Below, piece after piece: positions 19,325 to 29,277 of a DNA stretch of 64,000 nt. The number at the start of each line of letters is the position of its first letter. Within the stretch, counting starts at the first letter, position 1. The notes beneath the pieces were generated by a model. It was not told the origin of the DNA. It did not search any database and was given only the letters and a program-made list of their open reading frames with translations. The position numbers and the translations under genes were made by a program. Location of the stretch: assembly GCF_007827555.1 (NCBI RefSeq), contig NZ_VISS01000024.1, positions 1-64,000 on the forward strand. Reading direction: 5' to 3'. The DNA is from Aeribacillus composti (GTDB lineage Bacteria; Bacillota; Bacilli; Bacillales; Aeribacillaceae).

Positions 19325-19348
19325 TGTTATGGGAAGGAGTTTGCTAGT

Positions 19349-20521
19349 ATGAGATATTTGACAGCAGGGGAATCTCACGGCCCGCAATTAACGACGATTA
19401 TAGAAGGAGTTCCGGCAGGGCTTCCTCTAACGAAAGAAGACATCAATATTGAGCTTGCAAGAAGACAGAAAGGCTATGGCCGCGGTCGAAGAATGCAAAT
19501 CGAAAAAGACCAGGTGCAAATTCTAGGCGGAGTGCGCCATGGCGAAACGCTAGGATCACCAATAGCGCTAGTTGTAGAAAATAAAGACTTTGCCCATTGG
19601 ACGAAAATTATGGGGGCAGAGCCGATTTCCGAATCGGAGAAAGCGGAAATGAAACGAAAAATTACGAGACCTCGCCCAGGCCATGCCGACTTAGTCGGGG
19701 CGATCAAATACGGACATCGTGATATGCGCAACGTGCTTGAACGCTCTTCTGCCCGGGAAACAACTGTCAGGGTGGCAGCAGGAGCTGTTGCGAAGAAAAT
19801 TTTGTCTGAACTCGGCATTCAAGTGGCAGGACATGTCATTGAAATTGGCGGTGTCCGTGCGCAAAAATTGGACTATTCGACGCTTGCTGAGTTGAAGGAA
19901 AAGACAGAGAACTCACCTGTGCGTTGTTTAGATGAAAATGCGGCTCAGCAAATGATGAAGGCGATCGACGAAGCAAAAGAAAAGGGTGATTCCATCGGCG
20001 GCATTGTTGAGGTGATTGTTGAAGGAATGCCGCCTGGTGTCGGCAGCTATGTTCATTGGGACAAAAAGCTGGATGCCAAAATAGCGCAAGCGATCGTAAG
20101 CATCAACGCGTTTAAAGGGGTTGAATTCGGCTTGGGATTTGAAGCGGGACGGAGTTTTGGCAGCGAAGTTCATGATGAAATCCTTTGGAGCGAAGAGAAA
20201 GGATACTATCGCAAAACAAACAATCTGGGAGGCTTTGAGGGCGGCATGACGACCGGCATGCCCATCGTCGTCAGAGGAGTCATGAAGCCAATTCCAACAC
20301 TGTACAAACCTTTGCAAAGCGTTGACATTGATACGAAAGAGCCTTTTTTGGCGAGCATTGAACGATCGGACAGCTGCGCAGTCCCGGCTGCAAGTGTTGT
20401 GGCGGAGGCAGTTGTTGCATGGGAAGTAGCCAAAGCGATCGTTGAACAGTTTGGTCTTGATCGCATTGACCTTATTCGGGAAAATATCGAACGTATGAAA
20501 CAATATGCGAGGGAATTTTAA
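19349..20521 (+). CDS. aroC: Chorismate synthase
   Basis: Chorismate synthase (AroF in B. subtilis naming) forms chorismate from EPSP with reduced FMN, the last common aromatic step. Signatures include GESHG near the start (residues 7-11), GRGRRMQIE near residue 46 and [17 protein letters not shown] near residue 111. Length 390 residues is normal. GGAAGGAG lies about nine bases before ATG 19349. It heads the aromatic supraoperon; aroB starts at the next base after its stop. Confidence 0.97.
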   Translation: MRYLTAGESHGPQLTTIIEGVPAGLPLTKEDINIELARRQKGYGRGRRMQIEKDQVQILGGVRHGETLGSPIALVVENKDFAHWTKIMGAEPISESEKAEMKRKITRPRPGHADLVGAIKYGHRDMRNVLERSSARETTVRVAAGAVAKKILSELGIQVAGHVIEIGGVRAQKLDYSTLAELKEKTENSPVRCLDENAAQQMMKAIDEAKEKGDSIGGIVEVIVEGMPPGVGSYVHWDKKLDAKIAQAIVSINAFKGVEFGLGFEAGRSFGSEVHDEILWSEEKGYYRKTNNLGGFEGGMTTGMPIVVRGVMKPIPTLYKPLQSVDIDTKEPFLASIERSDSCAVPAASVVAEAVVAWEVAKAIVEQFGLDRIDLIRENIERMKQYAREF

Positions 20522-21616
20522 ATGGAACAGATGATGATTCAAACGAAAAGTCGCCCGTATCCAGTTTTTTTAGGAGACGGAATTATCGATAATGTCGGAG
20601 AATGGCTTCTGTCTGTTTGCAATAATCCTTCGAAAATTTTGATCATTACTGATCAAACAGTCAAGGATCTGTATGGCGGAAAATTAGAGTCGGTATTAAA
20701 AGCATTTGATTTGGACGTATTGACATGTGTTGTTCCGAGCGGCGAACAGTCTAAATCATTTGAAACGTACTATAAATGCTTGACCTTTGCTTTAGAAAAC
20801 AATCTGGACAGAGAATCCGTGATCATTGCTTTTGGCGGCGGTGTAGTGGGTGATTTAGCAGGCTTTGTAGCTGCAACATTTATGAGAGGAATTCCGTTCA
20901 TTCAAGTGCCGACGACCCTTTTGGCTCATGACAGTGCTGTCGGGGGAAAGGTGGCCATTAACCATCCGCTCGGAAAAAATATGATCGGGGCTTTTCATCA
21001 GCCTCATGCCATTATTTATGATACACAGTTTTTAAAAACACTGCCTCTTCTAGAAATCCGCTCAGGATTTGCAGAAGTGGTGAAGCACGGCTTCATCAAT
21101 GATCGTTCATTTGTTGAAAATTTAATGAAAACGATCCATTCGTTGAATCATGTAACAAGCGAACAGCTGCAATGGTTTATACGAAAGGGAATTGAAGTGA
21201 AAGCAGAAATTGTCGCTGAAGATGAAAGAGAAACGGGAAAAAGGGCGTTTTTAAACTTCGGTCATACTCTCGGCCATGCGCTCGAAGCGGAGTTAGGTTA
21301 CGGGAAGATTTCCCACGGAGATGCCGTTGCATGCGGCATGCTGTTTGCTCTATGGCTGAGTGAAAAGATGTTCCGCAAAGATTTTCAATATAAATCGATC
21401 AAAAATTGGTTTAACGAAATCGGCTTTCCTGTCAAAATCGATGAAACCATTCAAACCGAATCGCTTCTTGAACGAATGAAAAAAGACAAAAAAACGGTAC
21501 ATAGCCAGATTCGTTTTGTGCTTCTCGAGGATATCGGCAATCCGGTACTTAAGACGTTTGACACGCATACATTATATTCATTTCTTAATGAGTGGAGAAC
21601 GGAGGGATGCGTTTGA
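20522..21616 (+). CDS. aroB: 3-dehydroquinate synthase
   Basis: AroB cyclises DAHP to 3-dehydroquinate using NAD+ and a divalent metal. Motifs seen are GGGVVGDLAGFVAAT near residue 103, PTTLLAHDSAVGGK near residue 129 and metal-binding histidines in FGHTLGHALE near residue 247. Length 364 residues is normal. It lies between aroC and aroH, with its stop overlapping the proposed aroH start. Confidence 0.96.
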   Translation: MEQMMIQTKSRPYPVFLGDGIIDNVGEWLLSVCNNPSKILIITDQTVKDLYGGKLESVLKAFDLDVLTCVVPSGEQSKSFETYYKCLTFALENNLDRESVIIAFGGGVVGDLAGFVAATFMRGIPFIQVPTTLLAHDSAVGGKVAINHPLGKNMIGAFHQPHAIIYDTQFLKTLPLLEIRSGFAEVVKHGFINDRSFVENLMKTIHSLNHVTSEQLQWFIRKGIEVKAEIVAEDERETGKRAFLNFGHTLGHALEAELGYGKISHGDAVACGMLFALWLSEKMFRKDFQYKSIKNWFNEIGFPVKIDETIQTESLLERMKKDKKTVHSQIRFVLLEDIGNPVLKTFDTHTLYSFLNEWRTEGCV

Positions 21617-21978
21617 TAAGAGGTGTTAGAGGGGCCATCACCGTTTCGGAAAATAATGAAGAACAGATTGTAGAAAGCACGGAGAGGCTCTTAAGGGAGA
21701 TGATTCGATTAAACAACATTGCCCCTGAACAAGTAGCTTCCGTGTTTATTTCGGCGACAAATGATTTAAATGCCTGCTTCCCTGCAAAAGCATTAAGAAA
21801 TATTGAAGGCTGGAAATATGTTCCTGTGACATGCATGCAGGAAATAGCCGTTGAAGGCGCCCTTGAGAAATGCGTAAGGGTGATGATGCATATTAATACA
21901 GAAGCCGCCCAAAACGATATTTGCCATGTTTATTTAGAGAAGGCAAAAATTTTACGACCGGATCTTGTTGACAAATAA
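21613..21978 (+). CDS. aroH: Chorismate mutase (monofunctional AroH type)
   Basis: AroH rearranges chorismate to prephenate, at the head of the phenylalanine and tyrosine branch. It belongs to the trimeric B. subtilis-type family: IRGVRGA at the N-terminus, FPAKALR in the middle and the catalytic-site CMQE near residue 75. TTG 21613 (121 residues) gives a start like the known protein and has GGAGGG six bases upstream; ATG 21607 is an alternative. It overlaps aroB by four bases, and the trp promoter sits over its 3' end. Confidence 0.94.
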   Translation: MIRGVRGAITVSENNEEQIVESTERLLREMIRLNNIAPEQVASVFISATNDLNACFPAKALRNIEGWKYVPVTCMQEIAVEGALEKCVRVMMHINTEAAQNDICHVYLEKAKILRPDLVDK

Positions 21979-21996
21979 TGCTGTATCCGATAATAT
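21968..21996 (+). promoter_or_regulatory. trp operon promoter inside the aroH 3' end
   Basis: A perfect TTGACA (21968-21973), 17-base spacer and TAATAT (21991-21996). Transcription should begin near 22003, giving a leader of about 210 bases before trpE. The -35 box overlaps the last codons of aroH. Confidence 0.8.
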
Positions 21997-22029
21997 GGCG
22001 AATAAGAAAGTTTTTATATGACCTGAAAT

Positions 22030-22099
22030 GAGCTGAGTTTAGTTAAGGGTAGTTGAGAATGAGTCGAGGAAGTAATAGATGAGTGGTTTAGGAAGATAG
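22030..22099 (+). promoter_or_regulatory. TRAP-binding site: eleven (G/T)AG triplets
   Basis: Eleven triplets start at 22030, 22035, 22040, 22050, 22055, 22061, 22066, 22076, 22081, 22089 and 22097 (seven GAG or TAG pairs at two- to three-base spacing, the others further apart). This is the number of subunits in a TRAP ring. The bases GGGTAGTTGA (22047-22056) can pair with TCGACTGCCC (22105-22114) to form an antiterminator that TRAP binding would break. Confidence 0.92.
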
Positions 22100-22109
22100 A
22101 TTGATCGAC

Positions 22110-22142
22110 TGCCCAAAAACGTAATGTTTTTGGGCATTTTTA
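22110..22142 (+). terminator. trp attenuator (intrinsic terminator)
   Basis: TGCCCAAAAAC (22110-22120) pairs with GTTTTTGGGCA (22125-22135), followed by T residues. Its left arm is shared with the proposed antiterminator, so TRAP binding should favour termination before trpE. Confidence 0.92.
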
Positions 22143-22169
22143 TTATCAATTTCATCCCTCAAAAACGAT

Positions 22170-22209
22170 CCTCTATGACTCATTCTCCAAATACTTTGGA
22201 GGAGTGAGT
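22170..22209 (+). promoter_or_regulatory. trpE ribosome-site sequestering hairpin
   Basis: ACTCATTCTCC (22178-22188) can pair with GGAGGAGTGAGT (22198-22209), which holds the trpE ribosome-binding site. The same left arm, within CCTCTATGACTCATTCTC (22170-22187), is complementary to GAGAATGAGTC and GAGG inside the TRAP site (22055-22069). TRAP binding would therefore free the arm to block trpE translation, as known in B. subtilis. Confidence 0.75.
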
Positions 22210-22215
22210 ACTTCA

Positions 22216-23730
22216 ATGGCAACAACCTTTCAAGATTTTTTGCAGGATTGCCGCAAATATAAGACGGTTCCCATTATCGAGCAATATCATGTCGATATGC
22301 TGACACCTATCCAAATATTTCAAACGCTGCAAACCGATGCTTGTTATATTTTAGAAAGCAATGACAGCGAGTCGAACTGGTCCAACTACTCGTTTATCGG
22401 TCTTGAGCCGATGTATTTTATCAAGGAAGAAAATGGAACGTTCCAGCTGCAAAATCGAAAACAGATGGTCATGGACAAAGATGTTTCGTTATCAGCATTG
22501 TTTCATAGAATGACGATAAGCTTCAATGTAAAAAAAGTGGCGATCGATGTGCCGTTTTCAGGCGGAGCTGTCGGAAAAATCGATTATGATGCGGTCAGCC
22601 TATTTGAAAAAATTCCAGCTCATTGTCATGCTGACAGAACCCATTCTGTATGTGAACTGGTCATTTGCCAAACGGTCATTGCATATAGCCACAGGGAAAA
22701 ACTGCTGACATTTATTCATTACAGAGAGCTAGAAGGAAACGAAAGCGAACAAGAGCTGAAGCAAATATTTGAGGCGGGAAAGGAACGCATTTTTCAATAT
22801 CGCAATGAATTAAAAAACGTCAAGCCGGAAGGAAATATTTTCATCCCGTCAAACAAAGAACCGGTTTCTTTCGCCGGATTTGAATCGAATTATACAAAAG
22901 AACAATTTTTGCATCATGTTGAAAAAATGAAGGAATATATTCGTTCTGGCGATATATTTCAAGGAGTTCTTTCGCAGCGCTTTGAAAAACAAGTATCGGT
23001 AACCGGTCTGCAATTATATCGAATTTTAAGAATTATCAATCCTTCCCCTTATTTATTTTATATAAAACTATCAAACCAAGAGCTTATCGGCAGTTCACCG
23101 GAAAGATTGATTCATGTTCGCGACGATTATGTTGAAATTCATCCTATTGCCGGCACGAGAAAGCGGGGCAAAACAAAGGAAGAAGATAGAAGACTCGTTC
23201 GCCAATTGCTGCAGGATGAAAAAGAACTAGCGGAGCATTATATGCTTGTTGATTTAGCAAGAAATGATATCGGCCGAGTTGCTGAATACGGGACGGTCAA
23301 AACACCTGTACTTCTGGATGCAGCTTATTTTTCACATGTTATCCATCTCATTTCAAAAGTGAGAGGAAAATTGAGAAAAAGCATTCATCCGATTGATGCA
23401 TTAATTTCGGCTTTTCCAGCCGGAACCGTTTCAGGAGCCCCAAAAATACGCGCGATGGAAATTATTCATGAGCTGGAGCCGACTGCCAGGGGGAGCTATG
23501 CGGGGACTGTTGCATACATCAGCTTCGATGGAAGCATTGATTCATGCATCACAATTCGGACGATCACGCTGAGCAATCAGAAGGCATATGTCCAGGCGGG
23601 GGCTGGGATCGTTGCCGATTCTGTTCCTTTAAAAGAATGGGAAGAAACAAGAAACAAAGCGAGTGCGCTCATTCAAACGATCGAATTAGCAGAACAATTG
23701 TTTTTAGAAAAAGGGAGGAAGAGGGCATGA
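22216..23730 (+). CDS. trpE: Anthranilate synthase component I
   Basis: TrpE makes anthranilate from chorismate, using ammonia supplied by a glutamine amidotransferase subunit. The C-terminal chorismate-binding domain shows IAGTRKRGKTKEED near residue 311, LVDLARNDIGRV near residue 345 and FPAGTVSGAPKIRAMEII near residue 400. An N-terminal regulatory domain for tryptophan inhibition is present. ATG 22216 (504 residues) is used because GGAGG lies about ten bases upstream; GTG 22204 is too close to it. No trpG is in this operon, so the amidotransferase must be supplied elsewhere, as in B. subtilis (pabA). Confidence 0.97.
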   Translation: MATTFQDFLQDCRKYKTVPIIEQYHVDMLTPIQIFQTLQTDACYILESNDSESNWSNYSFIGLEPMYFIKEENGTFQLQNRKQMVMDKDVSLSALFHRMTISFNVKKVAIDVPFSGGAVGKIDYDAVSLFEKIPAHCHADRTHSVCELVICQTVIAYSHREKLLTFIHYRELEGNESEQELKQIFEAGKERIFQYRNELKNVKPEGNIFIPSNKEPVSFAGFESNYTKEQFLHHVEKMKEYIRSGDIFQGVLSQRFEKQVSVTGLQLYRILRIINPSPYLFYIKLSNQELIGSSPERLIHVRDDYVEIHPIAGTRKRGKTKEEDRRLVRQLLQDEKELAEHYMLVDLARNDIGRVAEYGTVKTPVLLDAAYFSHVIHLISKVRGKLRKSIHPIDALISAFPAGTVSGAPKIRAMEIIHELEPTARGSYAGTVAYISFDGSIDSCITIRTITLSNQKAYVQAGAGIVADSVPLKEWEETRNKASALIQTIELAEQLFLEKGRKRA

Positions 23731-24743
23731 AGCATATATTGGAGAAGTGCATTAATGGTGAGACTCTTTCAGCATCTGAAGCAGAAGATATTATGAAAAA
23801 AATCATGGAAGGAAAGGTTCCGGACAGTCAAATTGCCAGTCTCATCACTATTTTACGATTTCGCGGCGAAACGGTCGAAGAGATGACGGGATTTGTGAAA
23901 GCGATGAAGGAAAATATGACTCAGCTTGAAGGATTTGAAAATGCAGTTGATACTTGCGGAACGGGCGGAGATGGAGCATCAACATTTAACATTTCAACCG
24001 CATCTGCCATTGTTGCTTCATCGTTGGGAGTGAAAGTCGCAAAACACGGAAACCGCGCTGTTTCTTCAAGAAGCGGCAGCGCTGATGTGCTCGAATGTTT
24101 AAACATCCCAATCCAAACAACGCCTGAAGAAGCTAGAAGAAGCCTGGAAGAAACGAATATGAGCTTCTTGTTTGCTCCTCTCTATCATTCATCGATGAAG
24201 CATGTTGCCAAAGCAAGAAAAGAAGTGGGATTCCGAACGATTTTTAATTTGCTCGGGCCGCTGGCTAATCCGGCCAATACAAAACGACAAGTGCTTGGCG
24301 TTTCATCATTGGAGCATGCGGAGAAAATGGCTGAAACATTAAAACATTTCCGTTCAGAGCATGTGCTGTTAGTATCAGGAAGGGACGGATTGGATGAAAT
24401 TTCGATCAGTGATGAAACGGATGTCGTAGAACTAAAAGATGGGAACATAACAAAATATACGATTTCTCCGGAACAATTTGGAATGAATCGAGGGAAGCTT
24501 GAAGAAATACAAGTCTCAGATGCGAAAGAAAGTGCTAAAATGATAGAGGAAGTACTGAAAAATAAAGGAAATGAAAGCGTGAAGAACATTGTAGCATTAA
24601 ATTCGGCTGCAGCTCTTTACGTAGCAGGAAAAGCAAAAAACATTTCTGATGGGGTACAGATGGCTTTAACAGCCATAAAAGACGGGACCGCCTATCAGCA
24701 ATTGAGGAGATTGGCCATCCGAAAGGAAGAGAGCTATGCTTGA
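23727..24743 (+). CDS. trpD: Anthranilate phosphoribosyltransferase
   Basis: TrpD joins anthranilate to phosphoribosyl pyrophosphate. The PRPP-binding CGTGGDGASTFNIST motif is near residue 74 and the KHGNRAVSSRSGSADVLE anthranilate-binding segment is near residue 103. Length 338 residues is normal. ATG 23727 overlaps the trpE stop by four bases (ATGA), implying translational coupling. A stronger upstream ribosome site does not exist for longer frames. Confidence 0.96.
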   Translation: MKHILEKCINGETLSASEAEDIMKKIMEGKVPDSQIASLITILRFRGETVEEMTGFVKAMKENMTQLEGFENAVDTCGTGGDGASTFNISTASAIVASSLGVKVAKHGNRAVSSRSGSADVLECLNIPIQTTPEEARRSLEETNMSFLFAPLYHSSMKHVAKARKEVGFRTIFNLLGPLANPANTKRQVLGVSSLEHAEKMAETLKHFRSEHVLLVSGRDGLDEISISDETDVVELKDGNITKYTISPEQFGMNRGKLEEIQVSDAKESAKMIEEVLKNKGNESVKNIVALNSAAALYVAGKAKNISDGVQMALTAIKDGTAYQQLRRLAIRKEESYA

Positions 24744-25503
24744 TACGATCATAAGAGTTAAAGAACAAGAAGTGAAAGAACTTGATTTGACGCAATTAGA
24801 CAAAAAAGCATTCGAAAAAAGATCATTTTTCGATGCTCTTCAAAACCCGAACCGTTTTCTTGGGCTCATTGCGGAAGTGAAGAAGGCATCGCCGTCCAAA
24901 GGTGTCATTCGTGAAGATTTCGATCCTGTCGATATTGCAAAAAAATATGAGAGAGGGAAGGCAGACTGCTTATCTGTTTTAACCGATCAAAAGTTTTTTC
25001 AAGGGTCAACCGCATTTTTGTCTGAAATTAAAGAAAAGGTGAAACTTCCTGTTTTGCGCAAAGATTTTATTATCGATAAAAAGCAAGTGTATGAATCGAA
25101 ATGGATCGGAGCGGATGCCATTTTGTTAATCGGGGAGGCTCTTCCGCCAAAAAAATTAAAGGAGCTTTGGGATGAAGCGGTCAGCTTAGAGCTGGATGTG
25201 CTGGTGGAGGTCCATTCTGTCGAGACTCTTGAAAGAATACTAGATATATTTGTGCCGAATATACTGGGGGTGAACAACAGGGATTTAACAACCTTTCATA
25301 CGGATATTCATCATCTGGAAACGATTCAAAAATATGTGCCGAAAGATATTTTATTGATCAGTGAAAGCGGCATAAGCACGATGGCAGATTTGCAAACGGT
25401 GTATGAATATGGAGCAAAAGGCGTGCTTGTCGGGGAGTCGCTCATGCGGAAAAAAGATCCGGAACAAGGAATTTATGAGCTGTTTAAGGAGAGTGTAAAG
25501 TGA
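24736..25503 (+). CDS. trpC: Indole-3-glycerol phosphate synthase
   Basis: TrpC closes the indole ring, giving indole-3-glycerol phosphate. It is a TIM-barrel enzyme; visible motifs are AEVKKASPSKGVI near residue 49, the catalytic-lysine LRKDFIID near residue 109, GVNNRDL near residue 178 and SESGI near residue 209. Length 255 residues. It overlaps trpD by eight bases and trpF by four, so translation is tightly linked. Confidence 0.96.
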   Translation: MLDTIIRVKEQEVKELDLTQLDKKAFEKRSFFDALQNPNRFLGLIAEVKKASPSKGVIREDFDPVDIAKKYERGKADCLSVLTDQKFFQGSTAFLSEIKEKVKLPVLRKDFIIDKKQVYESKWIGADAILLIGEALPPKKLKELWDEAVSLELDVLVEVHSVETLERILDIFVPNILGVNNRDLTTFHTDIHHLETIQKYVPKDILLISESGISTMADLQTVYEYGAKGVLVGESLMRKKDPEQGIYELFKESVK

Positions 25504-26138
25504 GACTCGTCAAAATTTGCGGCAACCGCACATTTGAAGATACAGCTGTTTCCATCAATCAAGGAGCCGATTATATCGGCTTTATCTTTTCCTCTGAAAG
25601 CAGGCGACAGGTGAAGGCAAATGATGTCGGCAGGTGGATGGAAGCTTTTCCAAAAGAAATGCGTCCAAAACTAGTAGGCGTATTTGTTCATCCGACGATT
25701 CAATTTTTAGAGGATGTGCTAGCAGCGGTCGAATTAGACTGCATACAGCTGCATGGCGATGAAGATGAAGAATTTGTAAAACAGGTAAAGGAAAAGTTCG
25801 GTCTTTCTGTTTGGAAAGCTCTCCCTCATCATGAACATGTGATAGAGGAAATGGAAAAATTTTCGCGTTGGGTGGATGGATATGTGATTGACAGCCGTGT
25901 GAAAGGAATGTGGGGCGGAACAGGCGTTGCTTTTGACTGGTCAAATGTGTCCGATTATACAATATGGGCGAAAAATCACCGGAAGCTTTGTTTTATTGCG
26001 GGCGGCATTACACCTGAAAACATAACAGAGCTGCTTGAAAAAGGCGCTGAAAACATTGATGTTGCAAGCGGTGTTGAAACAAATGAAAAAAAAGATGTCG
26101 AAAAAATAGCAAAATTAATAGAGAAGGTGAAAGGCTGA
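25500..26138 (+). CDS. trpF: Phosphoribosylanthranilate isomerase
   Basis: TrpF performs the Amadori rearrangement between TrpD and TrpC. The catalytic cysteine is in [11 protein letters not shown] near residue 7, and the ends of the barrel show QLHGDE near residue 82 and AGGITPENI near residue 162. GTG 25500 overlaps the trpC stop. It is a separate 212-residue protein, not fused to TrpC as in E. coli. Confidence 0.95.
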   Translation: MRLVKICGNRTFEDTAVSINQGADYIGFIFSSESRRQVKANDVGRWMEAFPKEMRPKLVGVFVHPTIQFLEDVLAAVELDCIQLHGDEDEEFVKQVKEKFGLSVWKALPHHEHVIEEMEKFSRWVDGYVIDSRVKGMWGGTGVAFDWSNVSDYTIWAKNHRKLCFIAGGITPENITELLEKGAENIDVASGVETNEKKDVEKIAKLIEKVKG

Positions 26139-27334
26139 TGAAATATCCTGATGAATATGGCAGGTTTGGAGAATTTGGAGGAAAATATGTACCAGAAACG
26201 TTAATGAAGCCGTTGTATGAATTAGAAGAAGCATTAAAGGATGCATTAAGTGATTCTTCTTTTCAACAGCAATATCATCAAATGCTGCAAAAATATTCCG
26301 GCAGACCGACCGCTTTAACATTTGCAGACCAATTAACAAAACATGTCGGGGGAGCAAACATTTTTTTAAAACGGGAGGATCTCAACCATACTGGTGCCCA
26401 TAAGATCAATAATGCCATTGGTCAAGCGCTTCTTTCGAAAAGAATGGGAAAAAAGAAGCTTATTGCTGAAACAGGTGCCGGACAGCACGGTGTAGCATCA
26501 GCAACTGTCGCTGCGAAATTTGGCATGGACTGCAAAGTATTTATGGGAGAAGAAGACATCGATAGACAGCGCCTCAACGTTTTTCGGATGCAGCTGCTAG
26601 GTGCTGAAGTAGTGCCTGTTACAAGCGGAAATAAAACATTAAAAGACGCTGTGAATGAGGCGATCCGATATTGGGTTCAGCATTGTGAAGACCATTTTTA
26701 TTTAATGGGCTCAGCTGTCGGTCCGCATCCATATCCGATGATGGTAAGAGAATTCCAGCGGATCATTGGAGATGAAGCGAAAGAGCAGTTTTTCAACGAG
26801 TTTGGCAAGCTGCCGGATGTTGTCATAGCTTGTGTGGGCGGAGGAAGCAATGCGATCGGGATGTTTACACCGTTTTTAGAAGAAGATGTAAAGCTTATTG
26901 GAGTGGAAGCAGGAGGAAAAGGAGTGGAAACGGGTGAACATGCGGCAACAATTACAAAGGGGACGAAAGGCGTTATTCACGGTTCGATGACGTACTTATT
27001 GCAAAATCAATACGGTGAAATTATTGAGCCTTATTCGATTTCTGCCGGCCTCGATTATCCGGGTGTCGGTCCGGAGCATGCTTATTTAGCAAAAATAGGG
27101 CGTGTCGTTTATGAATCTGTTACAGATGAAGAGGCGATTCTAGCACTCGAAACATTGGCGAAAACAGAAGGAATATTAGCCGCAATTGAATCTGCTCATG
27201 CCGTTGCAAAAGGAATTGAAATAGCAAAAACTTTATCAAATGAACAGTCAATTTTAATTTGTTTGTCCGGACGGGGCGATAAAGATGTTCACACTTTGAT
27301 GAAAACGAAAGGGGGAGTTGAAAATGGTTTCTAA
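26138..27334 (+). CDS. trpB: Tryptophan synthase beta chain
   Basis: TrpB condenses indole with serine to tryptophan using pyridoxal phosphate. The PLP-lysine motif [13 protein letters not shown] is near residue 86, and the phosphate-binding GGGSNAIG near residue 232. The N-terminal [17 protein letters not shown] segment is canonical for TrpB1. The ATG overlaps the trpF stop by one base (TGATG). Length 398 residues. Confidence 0.97.
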   Translation: MKYPDEYGRFGEFGGKYVPETLMKPLYELEEALKDALSDSSFQQQYHQMLQKYSGRPTALTFADQLTKHVGGANIFLKREDLNHTGAHKINNAIGQALLSKRMGKKKLIAETGAGQHGVASATVAAKFGMDCKVFMGEEDIDRQRLNVFRMQLLGAEVVPVTSGNKTLKDAVNEAIRYWVQHCEDHFYLMGSAVGPHPYPMMVREFQRIIGDEAKEQFFNEFGKLPDVVIACVGGGSNAIGMFTPFLEEDVKLIGVEAGGKGVETGEHAATITKGTKGVIHGSMTYLLQNQYGEIIEPYSISAGLDYPGVGPEHAYLAKIGRVVYESVTDEEAILALETLAKTEGILAAIESAHAVAKGIEIAKTLSNEQSILICLSGRGDKDVHTLMKTKGGVENGF

Positions 27335-28118
27335 CAAAAGCATGTTTCAACAGTTTGACAAGCTTTTTATTCCTTTTATTACAGCTGGAGATCCGAATGA
27401 AGAGTTGACCATTGATCTCGCCCTTATTTTAGAAAAATGCGGGGCGTCAGCCATTGAGCTTGGCGTTCCCTATTCGGACCCGCTTGCTGACGGCCCCGTT
27501 ATTCAACAGGCATCCATCCGGGCAAGAAGAAATGGAATGAATATTGAAAAGGCGATGGAATTAGCATATAAAATGAAAGAAAGAGGTTTAAAAATTCCGA
27601 TCATTCTCTTTACTTATTTCAATCCTGTGCTACAATTAGGAGAAAAATACTTTTTTACTTTAATGGAGAAAAATCGATTAGAAGGACTTCTCATTCCTGA
27701 TCTCCCGTTCGAAGAAAGCGGATGGATGCGAAAAAAATGTGACGAGCATGGGATTTATTTTATCTCTATGGTTGCTCCCACTTCCTACAATCGAATAAAA
27801 AAAATTGCTGAAAACGCCGCAGGATTTTTATATTGTGTTTCATCTCTCGGGGTGACGGGTGAGCGCCAATCATTTGATGAGCGCGTTTCTGATTTTATCT
27901 CTCATGTAAAGAAGTATGCGGAAGTTCCGGTGGCTGTCGGGTTTGGCATTTCGTCGAATGAGCATGTAAAAAAATTTTTCAAAATAAGTGACGGCGTCGT
28001 TGTGGGCAGTGCGATTGTTAAACAAATTGAAAAGCTTATTCCGCTTCTCACAAATGCGAATACAAAACAGAGCGGGTTACAGGAATTTGAAAGGTTTATT
28101 CACGGTTTGCTCCATTAG
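27324..28118 (+). CDS. trpA: Tryptophan synthase alpha chain
   Basis: TrpA splits indole-3-glycerol phosphate and passes indole through a tunnel to TrpB. Family motifs are [19 protein letters not shown] near residue 49 with the catalytic Asp, and [12 protein letters not shown] near residue 122; phosphate is bound by VGFGIS near residue 211. ATG 27324 (264 residues) is preferred over TTG 27318, with GGGGGAG about six bases upstream. It overlaps trpB by 11 bases. Confidence 0.96.
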   Translation: MVSNKSMFQQFDKLFIPFITAGDPNEELTIDLALILEKCGASAIELGVPYSDPLADGPVIQQASIRARRNGMNIEKAMELAYKMKERGLKIPIILFTYFNPVLQLGEKYFFTLMEKNRLEGLLIPDLPFEESGWMRKKCDEHGIYFISMVAPTSYNRIKKIAENAAGFLYCVSSLGVTGERQSFDERVSDFISHVKKYAEVPVAVGFGISSNEHVKKFFKISDGVVVGSAIVKQIEKLIPLLTNANTKQSGLQEFERFIHGLLH

Positions 28119-28139
28119 GGGATGAAAGAGGTGTTAAGG

Positions 28140-29222
28140 TTGGAGGTAAAAGAACAGTTAAAGTCGCTGAAACCATACGAACCTGGAAAACCAATTGAAC
28201 AAGTAAAAGAACAGTTTGGTCTAACAAAGGTGATCAAGCTTGCATCAAACGAAAACCCGTACGGTTGTTCTGATAAAGTGAAACAAGCGATACAAGAGGA
28301 GCTTGAATCTCTTGCGATCTATCCTGACGGCTGTAGTGCAGAGCTGCGAAAACAGGTGGCAAAGCATGTAGGCGTAAAAGAAAATCAGCTCATTTTCGGA
28401 AACGGATCAGATAATATTATACAAATTCTGTCACGTTCACTTTTGAGCGAAGGCTTCAATACCGTAATGGCGTCACCGTCATTTTCCCAATACCGGCATA
28501 ATGCGGTGATCGAAAATGCCGAAATTCGTGAAATTGAACTTGTAGATGGGCGGCACAATTTGGATAAAATGGCAGACTCTATTGATTCCAAAACAAAAAT
28601 TGTATGGTTATGCAATCCGAATAACCCTACAGGAGTTTACATAAGTGAAGAAGAGCTTATTAATTTTTTAAACAAAGTGCCGAAGGATGTCCTTGTCGTA
28701 TCTGATGAAGCGTATTACGAATATGTGACGGCGGAAGATTATCCAAATTCAGTCGCCTTATTGGATCAATTTCCAAATCTATTAATTTTACGGACGTTCT
28801 CAAAAGCATACGGCCTAGCTGCACTCCGAGTAGGATATGGAATTGGAAATGAAGAACTCATCCGCTTAATTGAGCCGGCAAGGGAACCTTTTAATACAAA
28901 TCGTCTTGGACAAAAGGCTGCTATTGCAGCGCTAAACGATCAAACTTTTATCGAAACCTGCAAAAAATTGAACCGGGAAGGGCTCAAACAATACTATGAT
29001 TTTTGTGAACAATTTGGTCTTGAGTACTTCCCTTCGCAAACGAACTTTATTTTAATAGATTTTCAAAAGGATGCGGATGAGCTTTTTCAACAGCTCCTTG
29101 AAAAAGGATTCATCGTCCGTTCAGGAAAAGCTCTCGGATTTCCGACATCGCTGAGAATTACTGTCGGAACAGAAGAGGAAAATGAAGCACTGATTCAAAC
29201 TTTAAAGGAACTACTTTCCTAA
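28140..29222 (+). CDS. hisC: Histidinol-phosphate / aromatic aminotransferase
   Basis: HisC is a class II PLP aminotransferase; in B. subtilis the same enzyme serves histidine synthesis and the last step of tyrosine and phenylalanine synthesis, which explains its place in the aro block. Motifs: [12 protein letters not shown] near residue 31, NPNNPTGVY near residue 159, PLP lysine in [17 protein letters not shown] near residue 215. TTG 28140 gives 360 residues with AAAGAGGTG upstream; ATG 28122 has no ribosome site at useful spacing. A terminator overlaps the stop. Confidence 0.95.
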   Translation: MEVKEQLKSLKPYEPGKPIEQVKEQFGLTKVIKLASNENPYGCSDKVKQAIQEELESLAIYPDGCSAELRKQVAKHVGVKENQLIFGNGSDNIIQILSRSLLSEGFNTVMASPSFSQYRHNAVIENAEIREIELVDGRHNLDKMADSIDSKTKIVWLCNPNNPTGVYISEEELINFLNKVPKDVLVVSDEAYYEYVTAEDYPNSVALLDQFPNLLILRTFSKAYGLAALRVGYGIGNEELIRLIEPAREPFNTNRLGQKAAIAALNDQTFIETCKKLNREGLKQYYDFCEQFGLEYFPSQTNFILIDFQKDADELFQQLLEKGFIVRSGKALGFPTSLRITVGTEEENEALIQTLKELLS

Positions 29223-29249
29223 AAGAGGTGAATGCTCACCTCTTTTTTT
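29222..29249 (+). terminator. Terminator between hisC and tyrA
   Basis: AAAAGAGGTG, a short loop and CACCTCTTTTTTT form a clear hairpin with a T-tract. It may lower expression of tyrA and aroA relative to trp and hisC. Confidence 0.8.
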
Positions 29250-29277
29250 ACCAAAAAGCAGAAACAGGTGGTTTTTT

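Noticed and set aside
20206-20542. Long reverse-strand frames inside aroC (up to about 200 codons)
   Set aside because: They are antisense shadows of aroC; the sense strand encodes a complete canonical enzyme.
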